From positions 62,001 to 126,000 of the forward strand of contig NZ_CAJPVI010000003.1 in NCBI RefSeq assembly GCF_905397435.1: DNA of 64,000 nt, written 5' to 3'. Shown in pieces: positions 55,350 to 64,000 of this stretch. The notes beneath the pieces are model-generated. The model was not told the origin of the DNA. It did not search any database and was given only the letters and a program-made list of their open reading frames with translations. Source of the stretch: Cupriavidus numazuensis (GTDB lineage: Bacteria; Pseudomonadota; Gammaproteobacteria; Burkholderiales; Burkholderiaceae). Numbering within the stretch: the stretch's first letter is position 1; every line of letters begins with the position of its first letter. Position numbers and translations under genes: made by a program.

Positions 55350-56153
55350 ATGTCCGCAACTCTGATCGCGTCGCCGCGCCGTGACTGGCGCATCGTGGCG
55401 CGCACGCTCGCACCGTGGGTCGTGCCGGCGCTGCTGTTCGTCGCCTGGCAGGCTGCATCGCAGTACGGCTGGCTGTCGACGCGCGTGCTGCCCGCACCAT
55501 TGGCCGTGGTGAAGGCTGCATGGGAACTCGCCCGTTCCGGCGAATTGTGGACGCACGTCTGGGTCAGCACGTGGCGCGCCGTGGTGGGCCTTGCCGTAGG
55601 CGGCGGCCTGGGCCTGCTGCTTGGGCTGCTGACCGGTACGTTCCGCAGCGCGGCCACGTTGCTCGACAGCACGCTGCAGATGGTCCGCAACATCCCGACG
55701 CTCGCGCTGATTCCGCTCGTGATCCTGTGGTTCGGCATCGACGAAACTGCCAAGCTGTTCCTGGTCGCGCTGGGCGTGTTCTTCCCGGTGTACCTGAACA
55801 CGTTCCACGGCATCCGCGCCGTCGATCCCGGCCTGATCGAGATGGCGCGCAGCTACGGGCTGTCAGGCTGGCGCCTGTACCGCGAGGTAATCCTGCCGGG
55901 AGCGCTGCCGAACATCCTCGTCGGCGTGCGTTTTTCGCTGGGCCTGATGTGGGTGATCCTGATCGTTGCCGAGACCATCTCCGCGCAATCGGGCATCGGC
56001 TATATGACGATGAACGCGCGCGAGTTCCTGCAGACCGACGTGGTGCTTGTGGGCATCCTGCTCTATGCGCTGCTCGGCAAGCTGGCCGATGTGCTGTCAC
56101 GCGGGCTCGAACGCTTCTGGCTGCGCTGGCATCCGGGCTACCAGGCCGCATAA
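55350..56153 (+). CDS. ssuC: aliphatic sulfonate ABC transporter permease
   Basis: The 267-residue inner-membrane protein has about six hydrophobic segments. The binding-protein-dependent permease motif EMARSYGLSGWRLYREVILPGALPNILVG is present (EAA loop). LDSTLQMVRNIPTLALIPLVILWFG is typical of the SsuC/TauC group. GAGGAGG precedes the ATG by 4 bases. It is between ssuD and ssuB. Confidence 0.95.
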   Translation: MSATLIASPRRDWRIVARTLAPWVVPALLFVAWQAASQYGWLSTRVLPAPLAVVKAAWELARSGELWTHVWVSTWRAVVGLAVGGGLGLLLGLLTGTFRSAATLLDSTLQMVRNIPTLALIPLVILWFGIDETAKLFLVALGVFFPVYLNTFHGIRAVDPGLIEMARSYGLSGWRLYREVILPGALPNILVGVRFSLGLMWVILIVAETISAQSGIGYMTMNAREFLQTDVVLVGILLYALLGKLADVLSRGLERFWLRWHPGYQAA

Positions 56154-56165
56154 GGAGAACGCGAC

Positions 56166-57065
56166 ATGCAAAGCAATCCCGTGGAACAGGCCGCGCTCGC
56201 GTATGCCGATACGCGGCTGAAGCAGTCGGCCCTGCCGCACACTGCAGAAACACAGCCCGGCGGTGTCGCGCTGCATGTGCAGCAGGTCATCAAGCGCTAT
56301 GACGGGCGTGAAGTGCTGCACCGTATCGAACTCACGGCGGCACCGGGCGAATTCGTTGCCATCGTCGGCCGCAGCGGCTGCGGCAAGAGCACCTTGCTGC
56401 GGCTGGTGGCGGGGCTGGAAGGCGCGGACGAAGGTGCCATCACGCTCGACGCGCAGCCTGCGCGCACGCTGCAGCAGGACATCCGCGTGATGTTCCAGGA
56501 CTCGCGCCTGCTGCCATGGAAGCGCGTACTTGAGAACGTGGCGCTGGGCCTGCCGCGCGAACGCCGCGAAGAGGCCGCGGCCGTGCTGGCGCAGGTCGGT
56601 CTGGCCGACCGCGCCGGTGCGTGGCCGGCGCGGCTCTCTGGCGGGCAGCGCCAGCGCGTGGCATTGGCGCGCGCGCTGGTGCACCACCCGCGCCTGCTGC
56701 TGCTCGACGAACCGCTCGGCGCGCTGGATGCGCTCACCCGCATCGAGATGCAAGGGCTGATCGAATCGCTGTGGCGCCGGTTGGGTTTTACCGCACTGCT
56801 CGTGACGCACGACGTGTCCGAGGCCGTGGCACTGGCCGACCGCATCGTGCTGATCGAAGACGGCCACATTGCAATGGATGAACGCGTGGCGCTGGCCCGG
56901 CCGCGGCAGCGTGGCTCGGCGGCGTTCGCGCACCTCGAGGAACAGGTGCTGCGGCGGGTCATGCAGCACACGCCGAATGCAGGGGCCGTGCCGCAATCGG
57001 AGCGGGAAGCCACCGCGGACTGGTCGCTGGTGCGCACGGTCGAGTCCGTGCGCTTCGCGGTGTAA
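56166..57065 (+). CDS. ssuB: aliphatic sulfonate ABC transporter ATP-binding protein
   Basis: The 299-residue ATPase has Walker [15 protein letters not shown], a Q-loop in [15 protein letters not shown], signature [15 protein letters not shown], Walker [13 protein letters not shown] and switch [11 protein letters not shown]. [18 protein letters not shown] is the SsuB/TauB hallmark. Both ends extend about 30 residues beyond the core. It is the last ssu gene, followed by the molbindin gene after 66 bases. Confidence 0.95.
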   Translation: MQSNPVEQAALAYADTRLKQSALPHTAETQPGGVALHVQQVIKRYDGREVLHRIELTAAPGEFVAIVGRSGCGKSTLLRLVAGLEGADEGAITLDAQPARTLQQDIRVMFQDSRLLPWKRVLENVALGLPRERREEAAAVLAQVGLADRAGAWPARLSGGQRQRVALARALVHHPRLLLLDEPLGALDALTRIEMQGLIESLWRRLGFTALLVTHDVSEAVALADRIVLIEDGHIAMDERVALARPRQRGSAAFAHLEEQVLRRVMQHTPNAGAVPQSEREATADWSLVRTVESVRFAV

Positions 57066-57131
57066 CGCATTCGGAACCCGCACATCGTCATTACACAATC
57101 TTCATACGCCTTCACCAAAGGAGCTTCTATC

Positions 57132-57347
57132 ATGAGCATTCAGGCGATCAACGTACGCAACCAGTTCCGCGGCAAGGTAGCCGCCATCATCGAAGGCCCG
57201 GTGGTTTCCGAAGTGGACGTGGAAACGCCGGCCGGCATCGTCACCTCGGTCATCACCACGCGCTCGATCCGCGACCTCGGCCTCACGCTGGGCAGCGAAG
57301 TCGTTGCGCTGGTCAAGGCCACCGAAGTGTCCATTGCCAAGCTGTAA
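57132..57347 (+). CDS. molbindin (TOBE/Mop domain protein)
   Basis: The 71-residue protein is a single Mop domain: MSIQAINVRNQFRGKVAAI, then VVSEVDVETPAGIVTSVITTRSI and LGSEVVALVKATEVSIAKL. Such molbindins assemble into hexamers that bind molybdate or other oxyanions in the cytoplasm. AAAGGAG precedes the ATG by 8 bases. Its position between ssuB and the EAL-like gene suggests expression with sulfur genes, where molybdate and sulfate resemble each other chemically. Confidence 0.92.
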   Translation: MSIQAINVRNQFRGKVAAIIEGPVVSEVDVETPAGIVTSVITTRSIRDLGLTLGSEVVALVKATEVSIAKL

Positions 57348-57433
57348 AGTGCCGCGGGCCGTGTGCGCACGGTCTGCAGCTTGACTGTCAAGCAGGAACA
57401 AAGGCGCCGGGAGGCGCGAAAGGAAACACAGGC

Positions 57434-58276
57434 ATGGCCATCGCAGGCGCGAACGCACCCGAAGCCACGTGGGGCGCCCTGGAGCGCTACCTTGAAACGC
57501 TGCCGCGGCAGCCGCTGGCCGACCGCCAGCTTTGGCGCGACGCGCGCGGCCAGGTGCAGGGCCAGTTTTTCAACTGTTCACTCACGAGCGCATTCGAGCC
57601 GCTGGTGACGCTGGCCGACCGCGAGGTCGTCGCGCACGAAGGGGCGATCCACACGTATGCAGAGGACGGTGTCGGCCTTGCCGCGTGGAAGCTGTTTGCG
57701 ATGGCCGCCGATGACGCCACGCTGGTGTCGCTGGACCGTCTGTCGCGCCTCGTGCATGCCATCAACTACTTTGCCGCGGACGGGGCCCACAAGCTGGTGC
57801 TCAATGTGCACAACCGCCTGCTGGCGGCGGTGGCCGATGACCATGGCTCCGCGTTCCGGCGCGCGCTGCAGTCGCTCGGCCTGCCGGCAGATCGCTTCGT
57901 GATCCAGGTGCCGGCCAGCGCCAATGACGACTTGCCGCTGCTGCTGCACGTGGTGGGCAACTATCGCCGCAACGGGTTTGCCGTGAGCCTGCAGGCGTCC
58001 GACCCGGCCGAGGCCGGTGCGCTGATGGCCCACGCCTTGCCCGACTGGCTCAAGCTCGATATGCGCCGCACATGGACCGACCGTCAGCTTGCCGGGCTGG
58101 GCGCGAGCGCGGCCAATGCCGGCGTCACGCTGATCGGCCGGCGGCTGCAGGATGCCCTGAGCGTGGAACGCCTGCAGGCGGCCGGTATCGGTCTGGGGCA
58201 GGGTGCGTTCGCGGGCGGGCTGGTGACGCCTGCTGCGCTGCGCCCCGCACGGACGTTGAGCGAGGAGGTGGCATGA
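57434..58276 (+). CDS. degenerate EAL-domain protein
   Basis: The 280-residue protein has the layout of an EAL domain: FEPLVTLADREVVAHEG where active enzymes have QPI...GxEALxR, then KLVLNVHNRLLAA, DRFVIQVPAS, GFAVSLQASDPAEAGALM, PDWLKLDMRR and the end RLQAAGIGLGQGAFAG. The EAL triplet is EGA-like and most metal-binding acidic residues (such as the DDFG/DDxG position) are replaced, so cyclic-di-GMP hydrolysis is unlikely. It may be a protein-binding or c-di-GMP-sensing relic. It overlaps the next gene by four bases (ATGA). Confidence 0.8.
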   Translation: MAIAGANAPEATWGALERYLETLPRQPLADRQLWRDARGQVQGQFFNCSLTSAFEPLVTLADREVVAHEGAIHTYAEDGVGLAAWKLFAMAADDATLVSLDRLSRLVHAINYFAADGAHKLVLNVHNRLLAAVADDHGSAFRRALQSLGLPADRFVIQVPASANDDLPLLLHVVGNYRRNGFAVSLQASDPAEAGALMAHALPDWLKLDMRRTWTDRQLAGLGASAANAGVTLIGRRLQDALSVERLQAAGIGLGQGAFAGGLVTPAALRPARTLSEEVA

Positions 58277-58932
58277 CGGAGAGCAGCAAGCCGATTCCAC
58301 GCCTGGAGATCCCCAGGCACCTGCAGGTGCTCACGGTGCCGGGCCTTCACGGCAGCGGTCCGGGACACTGGCAAAGCCGCTGGGAGCAGCGCTTCCCGGA
58401 CTGGCAACGCATCGAGCAGCATGACTGGTCGCGTCCGAGCCTGCCTTTGTGGGCGGAGCGCGTGTCCGAAGGCGTCATGCGCGCGCAGCGCGTGGCGTCG
58501 CGCGGCGCGGTGCTGGTCGCGCATAGCTTCGGGTGTCTGGCCACGCTGCGGCAGGCGGCGCTCGATCCGGCGGGAATTGCCGGCGCGCTGCTGGTGGCAC
58601 CCGCGGATCCCGACAAATTCGCTGTCGCGCATCTACTGCCGGCTTACAGGCTGCCATTCCCAACCATTCTGATTGCGAGCCGCAACGATCCGTGGATGCC
58701 GCAACGTACGGCCTTCAGCTGGGGGACGCTGTGGGGCAGCGAGCTGATCGATGCGGGCAGCCTCGGTCACATCAACGCGGATTCTGGCCTGGGCGAGTGG
58801 GGCGAGGGTCTGGGTCTGCTTGGCACCCTGGTGCAGCGGATCAACTTCGCAGGTAGCGCCGAAGCCACTGGCGACCAGGCGGGGCCCTGGGAAGCTGGCG
58901 TGGAAGTCGCTTCTACGGTCCCATATATCTAA
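58273..58932 (+). CDS. small alpha/beta hydrolase, RBBP9/YdeN family
   Basis: The 219-residue protein has the RBBP9/YdeN pattern: VLTVPGLHGSGPGHWQSRWE at the start, the nucleophile elbow VAHSFGCLA with the catalytic Ser, an Asp in IASRNDPWMP, and a His in LGHINADSGLGEW. It is a serine hydrolase of unknown substrate. The start overlaps the stop of the EAL-like gene and has GAGGAGG upstream. It lies between the sulfonate and sulfate gene groups. Confidence 0.92.
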   Translation: MTESSKPIPRLEIPRHLQVLTVPGLHGSGPGHWQSRWEQRFPDWQRIEQHDWSRPSLPLWAERVSEGVMRAQRVASRGAVLVAHSFGCLATLRQAALDPAGIAGALLVAPADPDKFAVAHLLPAYRLPFPTILIASRNDPWMPQRTAFSWGTLWGSELIDAGSLGHINADSGLGEWGEGLGLLGTLVQRINFAGSAEATGDQAGPWEAGVEVASTVPYI

Positions 58933-59071
58933 ATCGTCTAAGAAAATTCGTAAAGATTCGTTCTGTTTATAAGGCGGCATCTGCAGAATTTGTCTCGTAG
59001 GGCCGGTGCTTTATGCGCCGGTTTCATAAGGGCCCGCGCAACGTCGCGGGGCCGACCACCGACGAGACGAC

Positions 59072-60028
59072 ATGCCACCGACCATTTCCCTGGCGGACAC
59101 GCCCCCACCGGCCGCCCCCGATTCGCGTGCCAGCCGTAGCGCGCCGGGCCGTAACAGCCGCCAGCGCTTTACGGTATTGCCGGGCTTTGGCCTGTCCCTC
59201 GGGTTCACGATCTTCTATCTCACGCTGATCGTGCTGGTCCCGCTGTCGGCCACGTTCCTGAAGACGTTCACGATGACGTGGGAGGCTTTCTGGACGACGG
59301 TGACGGCGCCACGCGTGGTTGCCTCCTATCAACTGAGCTTTGGCGCGTCGCTGATTGCCGCCATCATCAATACCGTCTTCGGACTGGTGGTGGCCTGGGT
59401 GCTGGTGCGCTACCGCTTTCCGGGCAAGCGCCTGATCGATGCACTGGTGGACCTGCCGTTCGCGCTGCCCACGGCAGTGGCTGGTATCGCGCTGACGGCA
59501 CTGTTCGCGGGCAATGGCTGGATTGGCCGTTATCTCGAGCCGCTCGGCATCAAGGTGGCCTTTACTCCGCTGGGCGTGGTGGTGGCGCTGACCTTCATCG
59601 GCCTGCCGTTCGTCGTGCGCACGGTGCAGCCGGTGCTCGAAGACGTCGAGCAGGAGCTTGAAGAGGCTGCTGCAAGCCTGGGTGCCACGCGCCTGCAGAC
59701 CTTCATTCGCGTGATATTGCCAGCCATCCTGCCGGCGCTGCTGACCGGCTTTGCGCTGTCGTTCGCACGTGCCACGGGTGAGTACGGTTCCGTCGTGTTC
59801 ATCTCCGGCAATATGCCGATGGTCTCGGAAATCGCTCCGCTGATGATCTATTCGAAGCTCGAGCAATACGACTACGCAGGTGCTACCGCGGTGGCCGTGG
59901 TGATGCTCGTGATTTCCTTCGGGCTGCTGCTAGTGATCAACCTGCTGCAGGCCTGGACCCGCCGCCACCAGTCGGGCGCGCATAGCGGCCTGGCACTCGA
60001 AGCGCCCGCCACGGGCAAGGAGCACTGA
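59072..60028 (+). CDS. cysT: sulfate/thiosulfate ABC transporter permease CysT
   Basis: The 318-residue inner-membrane permease carries sulfate inward with CysW, CysA and Sbp. After a polar N-terminus it shows six hydrophobic segments, with [54 protein letters not shown] (read in parts) and the EAA loop [21 protein letters not shown]. The last gene bases adjoin cysW (1-base gap). Confidence 0.96.
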   Translation: MPPTISLADTPPPAAPDSRASRSAPGRNSRQRFTVLPGFGLSLGFTIFYLTLIVLVPLSATFLKTFTMTWEAFWTTVTAPRVVASYQLSFGASLIAAIINTVFGLVVAWVLVRYRFPGKRLIDALVDLPFALPTAVAGIALTALFAGNGWIGRYLEPLGIKVAFTPLGVVVALTFIGLPFVVRTVQPVLEDVEQELEEAAASLGATRLQTFIRVILPAILPALLTGFALSFARATGEYGSVVFISGNMPMVSEIAPLMIYSKLEQYDYAGATAVAVVMLVISFGLLLVINLLQAWTRRHQSGAHSGLALEAPATGKEH

Positions 60029-60029
60029 C

Positions 60030-60953
60030 ATGGCCGGCGCAGTTTCGGGCCGCCTCGGGCGGCAGGGCTCGGCCCACCACAAATTCGACGCCACCGGCGA
60101 AGCCGTATGGGTGCGCTACACGCTGATCACCGTGGCGGTGCTGTTCCTCACGCTGTTCCTGTTCGTGCCGCTTGCATCGGTCTTCTACGAGGCGCTGCGC
60201 AAGGGCGTGGAGACTTACTGGGAAGCGCTGATCGAGCCGGATGCGTTGTCGGCAATCCAGCTCACGCTGACCGTGGCCGCCATTGCGGTGCCATTGAATC
60301 TGGTGTTCGGCGTGGCCGCGGCCTGGGCCATCGCCAAGTTCGAGTTCCCGGGCAAGAGCCTGCTGACCACGCTGATCGACCTGCCATTCTCGGTGTCGCC
60401 GGTGATCTCGGGCCTGGTCTATGTGCTGATGTTCGGCGCGCAGGGCTGGTTCGGTCCGTGGCTGGAGGCGCACGACATCAAGATCATGTTTGCGGTGCCC
60501 GGCATCGTGCTGGCCACGATCTTCGTGACGTTCCCCTTCGTGGCGCGCGAACTGATTCCGCTGATGCAGGCGCAGGGCAGTGAAGAGGAAGAAGCCGCCA
60601 TCGTGCTGGGCGCGTCGGGCTGGCAGACCTTCTGGCACATCACGCTGCCGAACATCCGCTGGGGCCTGCTCTATGGCGTGATTCTGTGTAACGCCCGTGC
60701 GATGGGCGAGTTCGGTGCGGTGTCGGTGGTGTCGGGCCATATCCGCGGCCTGACCAACACCATGCCGCTGCATGTGGAGATTCTCTACAACGAGTACAAC
60801 TTTGCGGCGGCATTCGCGGTGGCATCGCTGCTGACGCTGCTGGCCCTGGTCACGCTGGGTATCAAGACACTGGTCGAACTGCGTGCCCGCAAGGAAAACG
60901 AAAACGCTGCCACGGAACGTCCGCTGGCTGCATTGCAAGGACAGGCATCATGA
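60030..60953 (+). CDS. cysW: sulfate/thiosulfate ABC transporter permease CysW
   Basis: Partner of CysT. The 307-residue membrane protein has [51 protein letters not shown] (read in parts) and [20 protein letters not shown] as EAA loop. [20 protein letters not shown] is the CysW signature. It overlaps cysA by four bases (ATGA). Confidence 0.96.
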   Translation: MAGAVSGRLGRQGSAHHKFDATGEAVWVRYTLITVAVLFLTLFLFVPLASVFYEALRKGVETYWEALIEPDALSAIQLTLTVAAIAVPLNLVFGVAAAWAIAKFEFPGKSLLTTLIDLPFSVSPVISGLVYVLMFGAQGWFGPWLEAHDIKIMFAVPGIVLATIFVTFPFVARELIPLMQAQGSEEEEAAIVLGASGWQTFWHITLPNIRWGLLYGVILCNARAMGEFGAVSVVSGHIRGLTNTMPLHVEILYNEYNFAAAFAVASLLTLLALVTLGIKTLVELRARKENENAATERPLAALQGQAS

Positions 60954-62086
60954 GCATTCAGGTCAAGAACGTAGAGAAGCGCTTTGGCGATTTTGTCGCG
61001 CTGGACAACGTCTCGCTGGACTTCGAAGAGGGCGAGCTGACCGCGCTGCTTGGGCCGTCGGGCTGCGGCAAGACCACGCTGCTGCGCATCATCGCGGGCC
61101 TGGAGCGCGCCGATGCGGGCCAGATCGTGCTGGCCGGGCGCGATGCCTCGGAGCAGCATGTGCGCCAGCGTCAGGTCGGCTTCGTGTTCCAGCACTATGC
61201 GTTGTTCAAGCACATGAGCGTGTTCGAGAACGTGGCGTTCGGCCTGCGCGTGAAGCCGCGCAACGAGCGCCCGAGCGAAGCGAAGATCCGCGAGAAGGTG
61301 AAGTCGCTGCTGGAACTCGTGCAGCTCGACTGGCTCGCTGACCGCTATCCCGCGCAGCTTTCGGGCGGCCAGCGCCAGCGTATTGCGTTGGCCCGTGCGC
61401 TCGCCGTGGAGCCGCGCGTGCTGCTGCTCGACGAGCCGTTCGGCGCGCTCGATGCCAAGGTGCGCAAGGAACTGCGCCGCTGGCTGCGCCGCCTGCACGA
61501 CGAACTGCATGTGACCAGCGTGTTCGTGACGCACGACCAGGAAGAAGCGCTCGAAGTGGCTGACCAGGTGGTGCTGATGAATCGCGGGCATGTCGAGCAG
61601 TTCGGCTCGCCGGAAGCGGTCTACAACCATCCGGCTACGCCGTTCGTGTTCGGCTTCCTCGGCAACGTCAACCTGTTCCATGGCCGCCTGGAAGTGGGCG
61701 AGAGCGGCGGCCTGTTGCATACCGGCGAAGCGGTGCTGCCGGTCGTGGGCAGCGGCCATGAGACCGCCGGCGATGCCGTGGCCTATGTGCGGCCGCACGA
61801 CCTCGATCTCGAACGCTATGCGCCGGGCACCGATGGCATCGCCGTCACGTTGCGCCGCGCGCTGACGCTGGGCCCCGTGGCCCAGCTCGAACTCGAGCGC
61901 GAGGACAACCAGGACGTGATCGAGGTGGCGCTGCCGCTCGAGCGCTTCCGCCACGCGGGCTTCCGCGAAGGCGAACTGCTGGCGGTGCGGCCGCGCCAGC
62001 TGCGTGTCTTCACCCAGCACACACAACAACAATCGAACGCGCGCGCCAACGGCGCGACGTCAAGCCGGCAAGGGGCAGTGCGATGA
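60950..62086 (+). CDS. cysA: sulfate/thiosulfate ABC transporter ATP-binding protein CysA
   Basis: The 378-residue ATPase drives sulfate import. Walker A is [19 protein letters not shown]-loop [13 protein letters not shown], signature [15 protein letters not shown], Walker [17 protein letters not shown] and switch [13 protein letters not shown]-terminal TOBE-like regulatory domain begins near [11 protein letters not shown]. It overlaps both neighbours by four bases (ATGA at each junction). Confidence 0.96.
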   Translation: MSIQVKNVEKRFGDFVALDNVSLDFEEGELTALLGPSGCGKTTLLRIIAGLERADAGQIVLAGRDASEQHVRQRQVGFVFQHYALFKHMSVFENVAFGLRVKPRNERPSEAKIREKVKSLLELVQLDWLADRYPAQLSGGQRQRIALARALAVEPRVLLLDEPFGALDAKVRKELRRWLRRLHDELHVTSVFVTHDQEEALEVADQVVLMNRGHVEQFGSPEAVYNHPATPFVFGFLGNVNLFHGRLEVGESGGLLHTGEAVLPVVGSGHETAGDAVAYVRPHDLDLERYAPGTDGIAVTLRRALTLGPVAQLELEREDNQDVIEVALPLERFRHAGFREGELLAVRPRQLRVFTQHTQQQSNARANGATSSRQGAVR

Positions 62087-63030
62087 ATTTCCAGCAACTC
62101 CGATCGATTCGCGAGGCGGTACGCCGCCAGTTCAACCTGACCGAAGTCGCCAACGCGCTGTACACCTCGCAGCCGGGCGTGTCGCGCCAGATCCGCGAAC
62201 TCGAAGAAGAACTCGGCGTGGAGATTTTCGAGCGCTATGGCAAGCGCCTGACCGGGCTGACCGAGCCGGGCCGCGAGATCGTGCGCATTGTCGAGCGCCT
62301 GCTGCTCGAGGCCGAGAACCTGCGCCAGGCCGGCGACGAATTCGCCGGCCGCCATACGGGGCGCCTGACGGTCGCCACGACGCACACGCAGGCGCGCTAC
62401 GCGCTGCCGAAGGTGGTGCAGTCGTTCCGCCGCGCGTACCCGCACGTAACGCTCGCGCTGCAGGAGGCGTCGCCGACGCACATTGTCGAACTGCTGCTGA
62501 CGGGGCAGGCCGACATCGGCATCGCAACCGAGGCGCTCGCCACCGAGGCTGGGCTGACGTCGTTCGAGGCCTACACCTGGCAGCACGTGCTGGTCGTTTC
62601 GCCCGATCATCCGCTGACGCTCGTGCCGGAGCCGACGCTGGAAGATGTGGCCGGTTTCCCGCTGATCACGTATGACGCCGGCTTCACCGGCCGCCGCAAG
62701 ATCGACGGTGCGTTTGCCGAAGCCGGCCTGCAGCCCGAAATCGTGCTGACGGCGCTGGATGCGGACGTCATCAAGACCTATGCCGAGCTCGAACTGGGCG
62801 TGGGCATCATCGCATCGATGGCCTACGACGAGCGCAAGGACTCGGGCCTGGTGCGGATTTCGGCCGACCATCTGTTCGATTCGAATACAACAAGCGTGGC
62901 GCTGCGCCGCGGTGCTTACCTGCGCGACTACGCCCACGCCTTCATCAACATGTTCGCGCCGCACCTGTCGCGCGACACGGTCTCCAGCGCGCTGGGCGAA
63001 AGCGACACGCGGCAGGCCCTGGCTGCCTGA
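62083..63030 (+). CDS. cysB: LysR-family transcriptional regulator CysB
   Basis: CysB activates sulfur-assimilation genes when sulfate or cysteine is scarce, with N-acetylserine or O-acetylserine as inducer. The 315-residue protein has the winged helix-turn-helix ([40 protein letters not shown]) and the CysB-type effector domain ([40 protein letters not shown]). It is cotranscribed with cysTWA and overlaps cysA by four bases, so it is probably part of the regulon it controls. Confidence 0.95.
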   Translation: MNFQQLRSIREAVRRQFNLTEVANALYTSQPGVSRQIRELEEELGVEIFERYGKRLTGLTEPGREIVRIVERLLLEAENLRQAGDEFAGRHTGRLTVATTHTQARYALPKVVQSFRRAYPHVTLALQEASPTHIVELLLTGQADIGIATEALATEAGLTSFEAYTWQHVLVVSPDHPLTLVPEPTLEDVAGFPLITYDAGFTGRRKIDGAFAEAGLQPEIVLTALDADVIKTYAELELGVGIIASMAYDERKDSGLVRISADHLFDSNTTSVALRRGAYLRDYAHAFINMFAPHLSRDTVSSALGESDTRQALAA

Positions 63031-63299
63031 TTGCGCGCTGGCTACCCGGTCAGCCTTGCATTGCTGCCAGGCCCTGGCGGCCCCCATCTGTGCAGGCAGC
63101 GGCGCATGTCGCTGTCCATCCCGTCCCCGCGCGGTTCGCGCCGCGCGCCCGCCGTTCGTCGCAAGACACTTTTCTTCCCGGCCCCAGGCGTCGTAAAGTG
63201 CCTGCACATGCCGGGGAAATCGATAGCGAAACGACTCTCCGGTTCGTGCCGCAGCGCAACAGATATTGCGCGCGATGCCATTGACGATGGAGAGAGACC

Positions 63300-63482
63300 A
63301 TGAGGACTGGCCGCACTGGCCGGGGCGTATTCGTCCCGCTGATCCTGATCCTGGTAGGAGGCGTGCTTCTCCTACAGCACCGCGGCATGCTGCCCGCGCA
63401 ATTCACGCATGACTGGTGGCCGCTGCTGCTCGTCATCGCGGGCGTGGTGTTGCTGGCCCGCCGTGTGGCGCTGCGGCGCTGA
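63300..63482 (+). CDS. small membrane protein, DUF5668/LiaI-like (60 aa)
   Basis: The product has two hydrophobic segments, GVFVPLILILVGGVLLL and WPLLLVIAGVVLLAR, separated by HRGMLPAQFTHDW. This matches the LiaF/DUF5668 transmembrane motif in which L(I)LxGxxLLL is followed by xxWPLLLIxxG. GGAGAGA precedes the ATG by 6 bases. Such proteins often accompany LytS/LiaS-type sensor kinases; a membrane protein that may be one follows at 63577. Confidence 0.8.
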   Translation: MRTGRTGRGVFVPLILILVGGVLLLQHRGMLPAQFTHDWWPLLLVIAGVVLLARRVALRR

Positions 63483-63576
63483 TGCCGTGCGGGGCGCCGG
63501 CGCCGAGGGTTGAGGCGCGCGGCGATCGTACCCATCCGGACCCTCACGCATTGCGCCAGGCACAGGCCACGCTAAC

Positions 63577-64000
63577 ATGAACCCCATGAACCGTTGTCTT
63601 TCCTCGGCCATCCCGTCCCGGCTGACCATCCTCGGGCGTGACCTGCTGTTCGTGCTGTGCATGAACACGGTGATCGCCGTCAGCCTGAACTATGGCTTCC
63701 AGACCGGCGGCACGTTCTGGCACAACTTCGTCTACAGCCACCTGATCGGGCTGTCGATCTGGTTGTTGATCGACATCCCGCGCGTGCTGATCTGGTGGAA
63801 CGATCGCCCGCGCCGCTGGCCGTTCCTGGGCCTGGCCGCGGCTGCCGTGCCGCTTGGCGTGATCCTCGGCAGCTGGGCCACGCGCGAGGTACTGAACCTG
63901 CCGCCCAAGTCCGTCGCCGAGACCGGCGACATGCTGCGTATGTGCCTGGTGGTGGGCATGCTGGCGTCGACGAGCATGATCTATTTCTACTGGTCGCGCG
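63577..64000 (+). CDS. membrane protein, probable LytS-type sensor histidine kinase N-terminus (3' end outside window)
   Basis: The frame starts with ATG-AAC-CCC-ATG and stays open to the window end (141 residues). Four hydrophobic segments are visible: DLLFVLCMNTVIAVSLNYGF, HLIGLSIWLLIDIPRVLIWW, FLGLAAAAVPLGVILGSWA and MCLVVGMLASTSMIYFYW. SHLIGLSIWLLID and YFYWSR resemble the N-terminal membrane region of His_kinase (PF06580) proteins of Burkholderiaceae, where the kinase domain follows directly. The catalytic part is not in the window, so the call is tentative. Confidence 0.6.
   Translation, partial: MNPMNRCLSSAIPSRLTILGRDLLFVLCMNTVIAVSLNYGFQTGGTFWHNFVYSHLIGLSIWLLIDIPRVLIWWNDRPRRWPFLGLAAAAVPLGVILGSWATREVLNLPPKSVAETGDMLRMCLVVGMLASTSMIYFYWSR

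Overview
The window looks like chromosomal DNA of a GC-rich betaproteobacterium of the Burkholderiaceae, most like Cupriavidus/Ralstonia. This rests on gene content and order (rpsF-priB-rpsR-rplI-dnaB, alaA-hom-thrC-moeA-moaD-moaE, cysTWA-cysB, ssu genes, a 3-hydroxybutyrate-oligomer hydrolase) and on protein style. No database search was possible.

Layout. 1-2.7 kb: end of an FMN reductase gene, dusA, a gene-poor stretch with two strong terminators, a tiny lipoprotein gene and tRNA-His. 2.8-3.8 kb: three small unknown genes. 3.8-13.2 kb (minus strand): a tight five-gene operon encoding a lysozyme-like protein with a peptidoglycan-binding tail, a CHAT protease-SIR2 fusion, a membrane-anchored STAND NTPase with WD40 repeats, an alpha/beta hydrolase and a gingipain/caspase-like (clan CD) protease. 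This is the most remarkable content and looks like an uncharacterised conflict, immunity or cell-death system. 13.5-31.8 kb: housekeeping genes: lexA with two SOS boxes, asparaginase, the rpsF ribosomal operon, dnaB, a PhoU-like protein with a Pit phosphate transporter, an NlpC/P60 lipoprotein, PhoH, a PrxQ peroxiredoxin, alaA, hom, thrC, and moeA-moaD-moaE followed by crcB.

32.2-41.8 kb: a TetR-type regulator with an operator-like palindrome, a complete branched-chain-amino-acid-type ABC transporter, an acyl-CoA ligase and a 3HB-oligomer hydrolase; together they suggest uptake and CoA activation of a carboxylic acid. 41.8-45.4 kb: a MaoC-type hydratase gene split by a more AT-rich island of about 2.9 kb. 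Imperfect 50-bp direct repeats bound the island, one attached to an IS6-family transposase remnant, and it carries two overlapping genes for exported unknown proteins. 45.5-51.1 kb: clpB with a candidate heat-shock promoter, then an autotransporter on the opposite strand.

51.7-63.0 kb: a sulfur-acquisition region: sulfate-binding protein, an apparent ssuE remnant, ssuA-ssuD-ssuC-ssuB, a molbindin, a degenerate EAL protein, a small alpha/beta hydrolase, then cysT-cysW-cysA-cysB. The window ends with a small membrane protein and the start of a membrane protein that resembles a LytS-type sensor kinase N-terminus.
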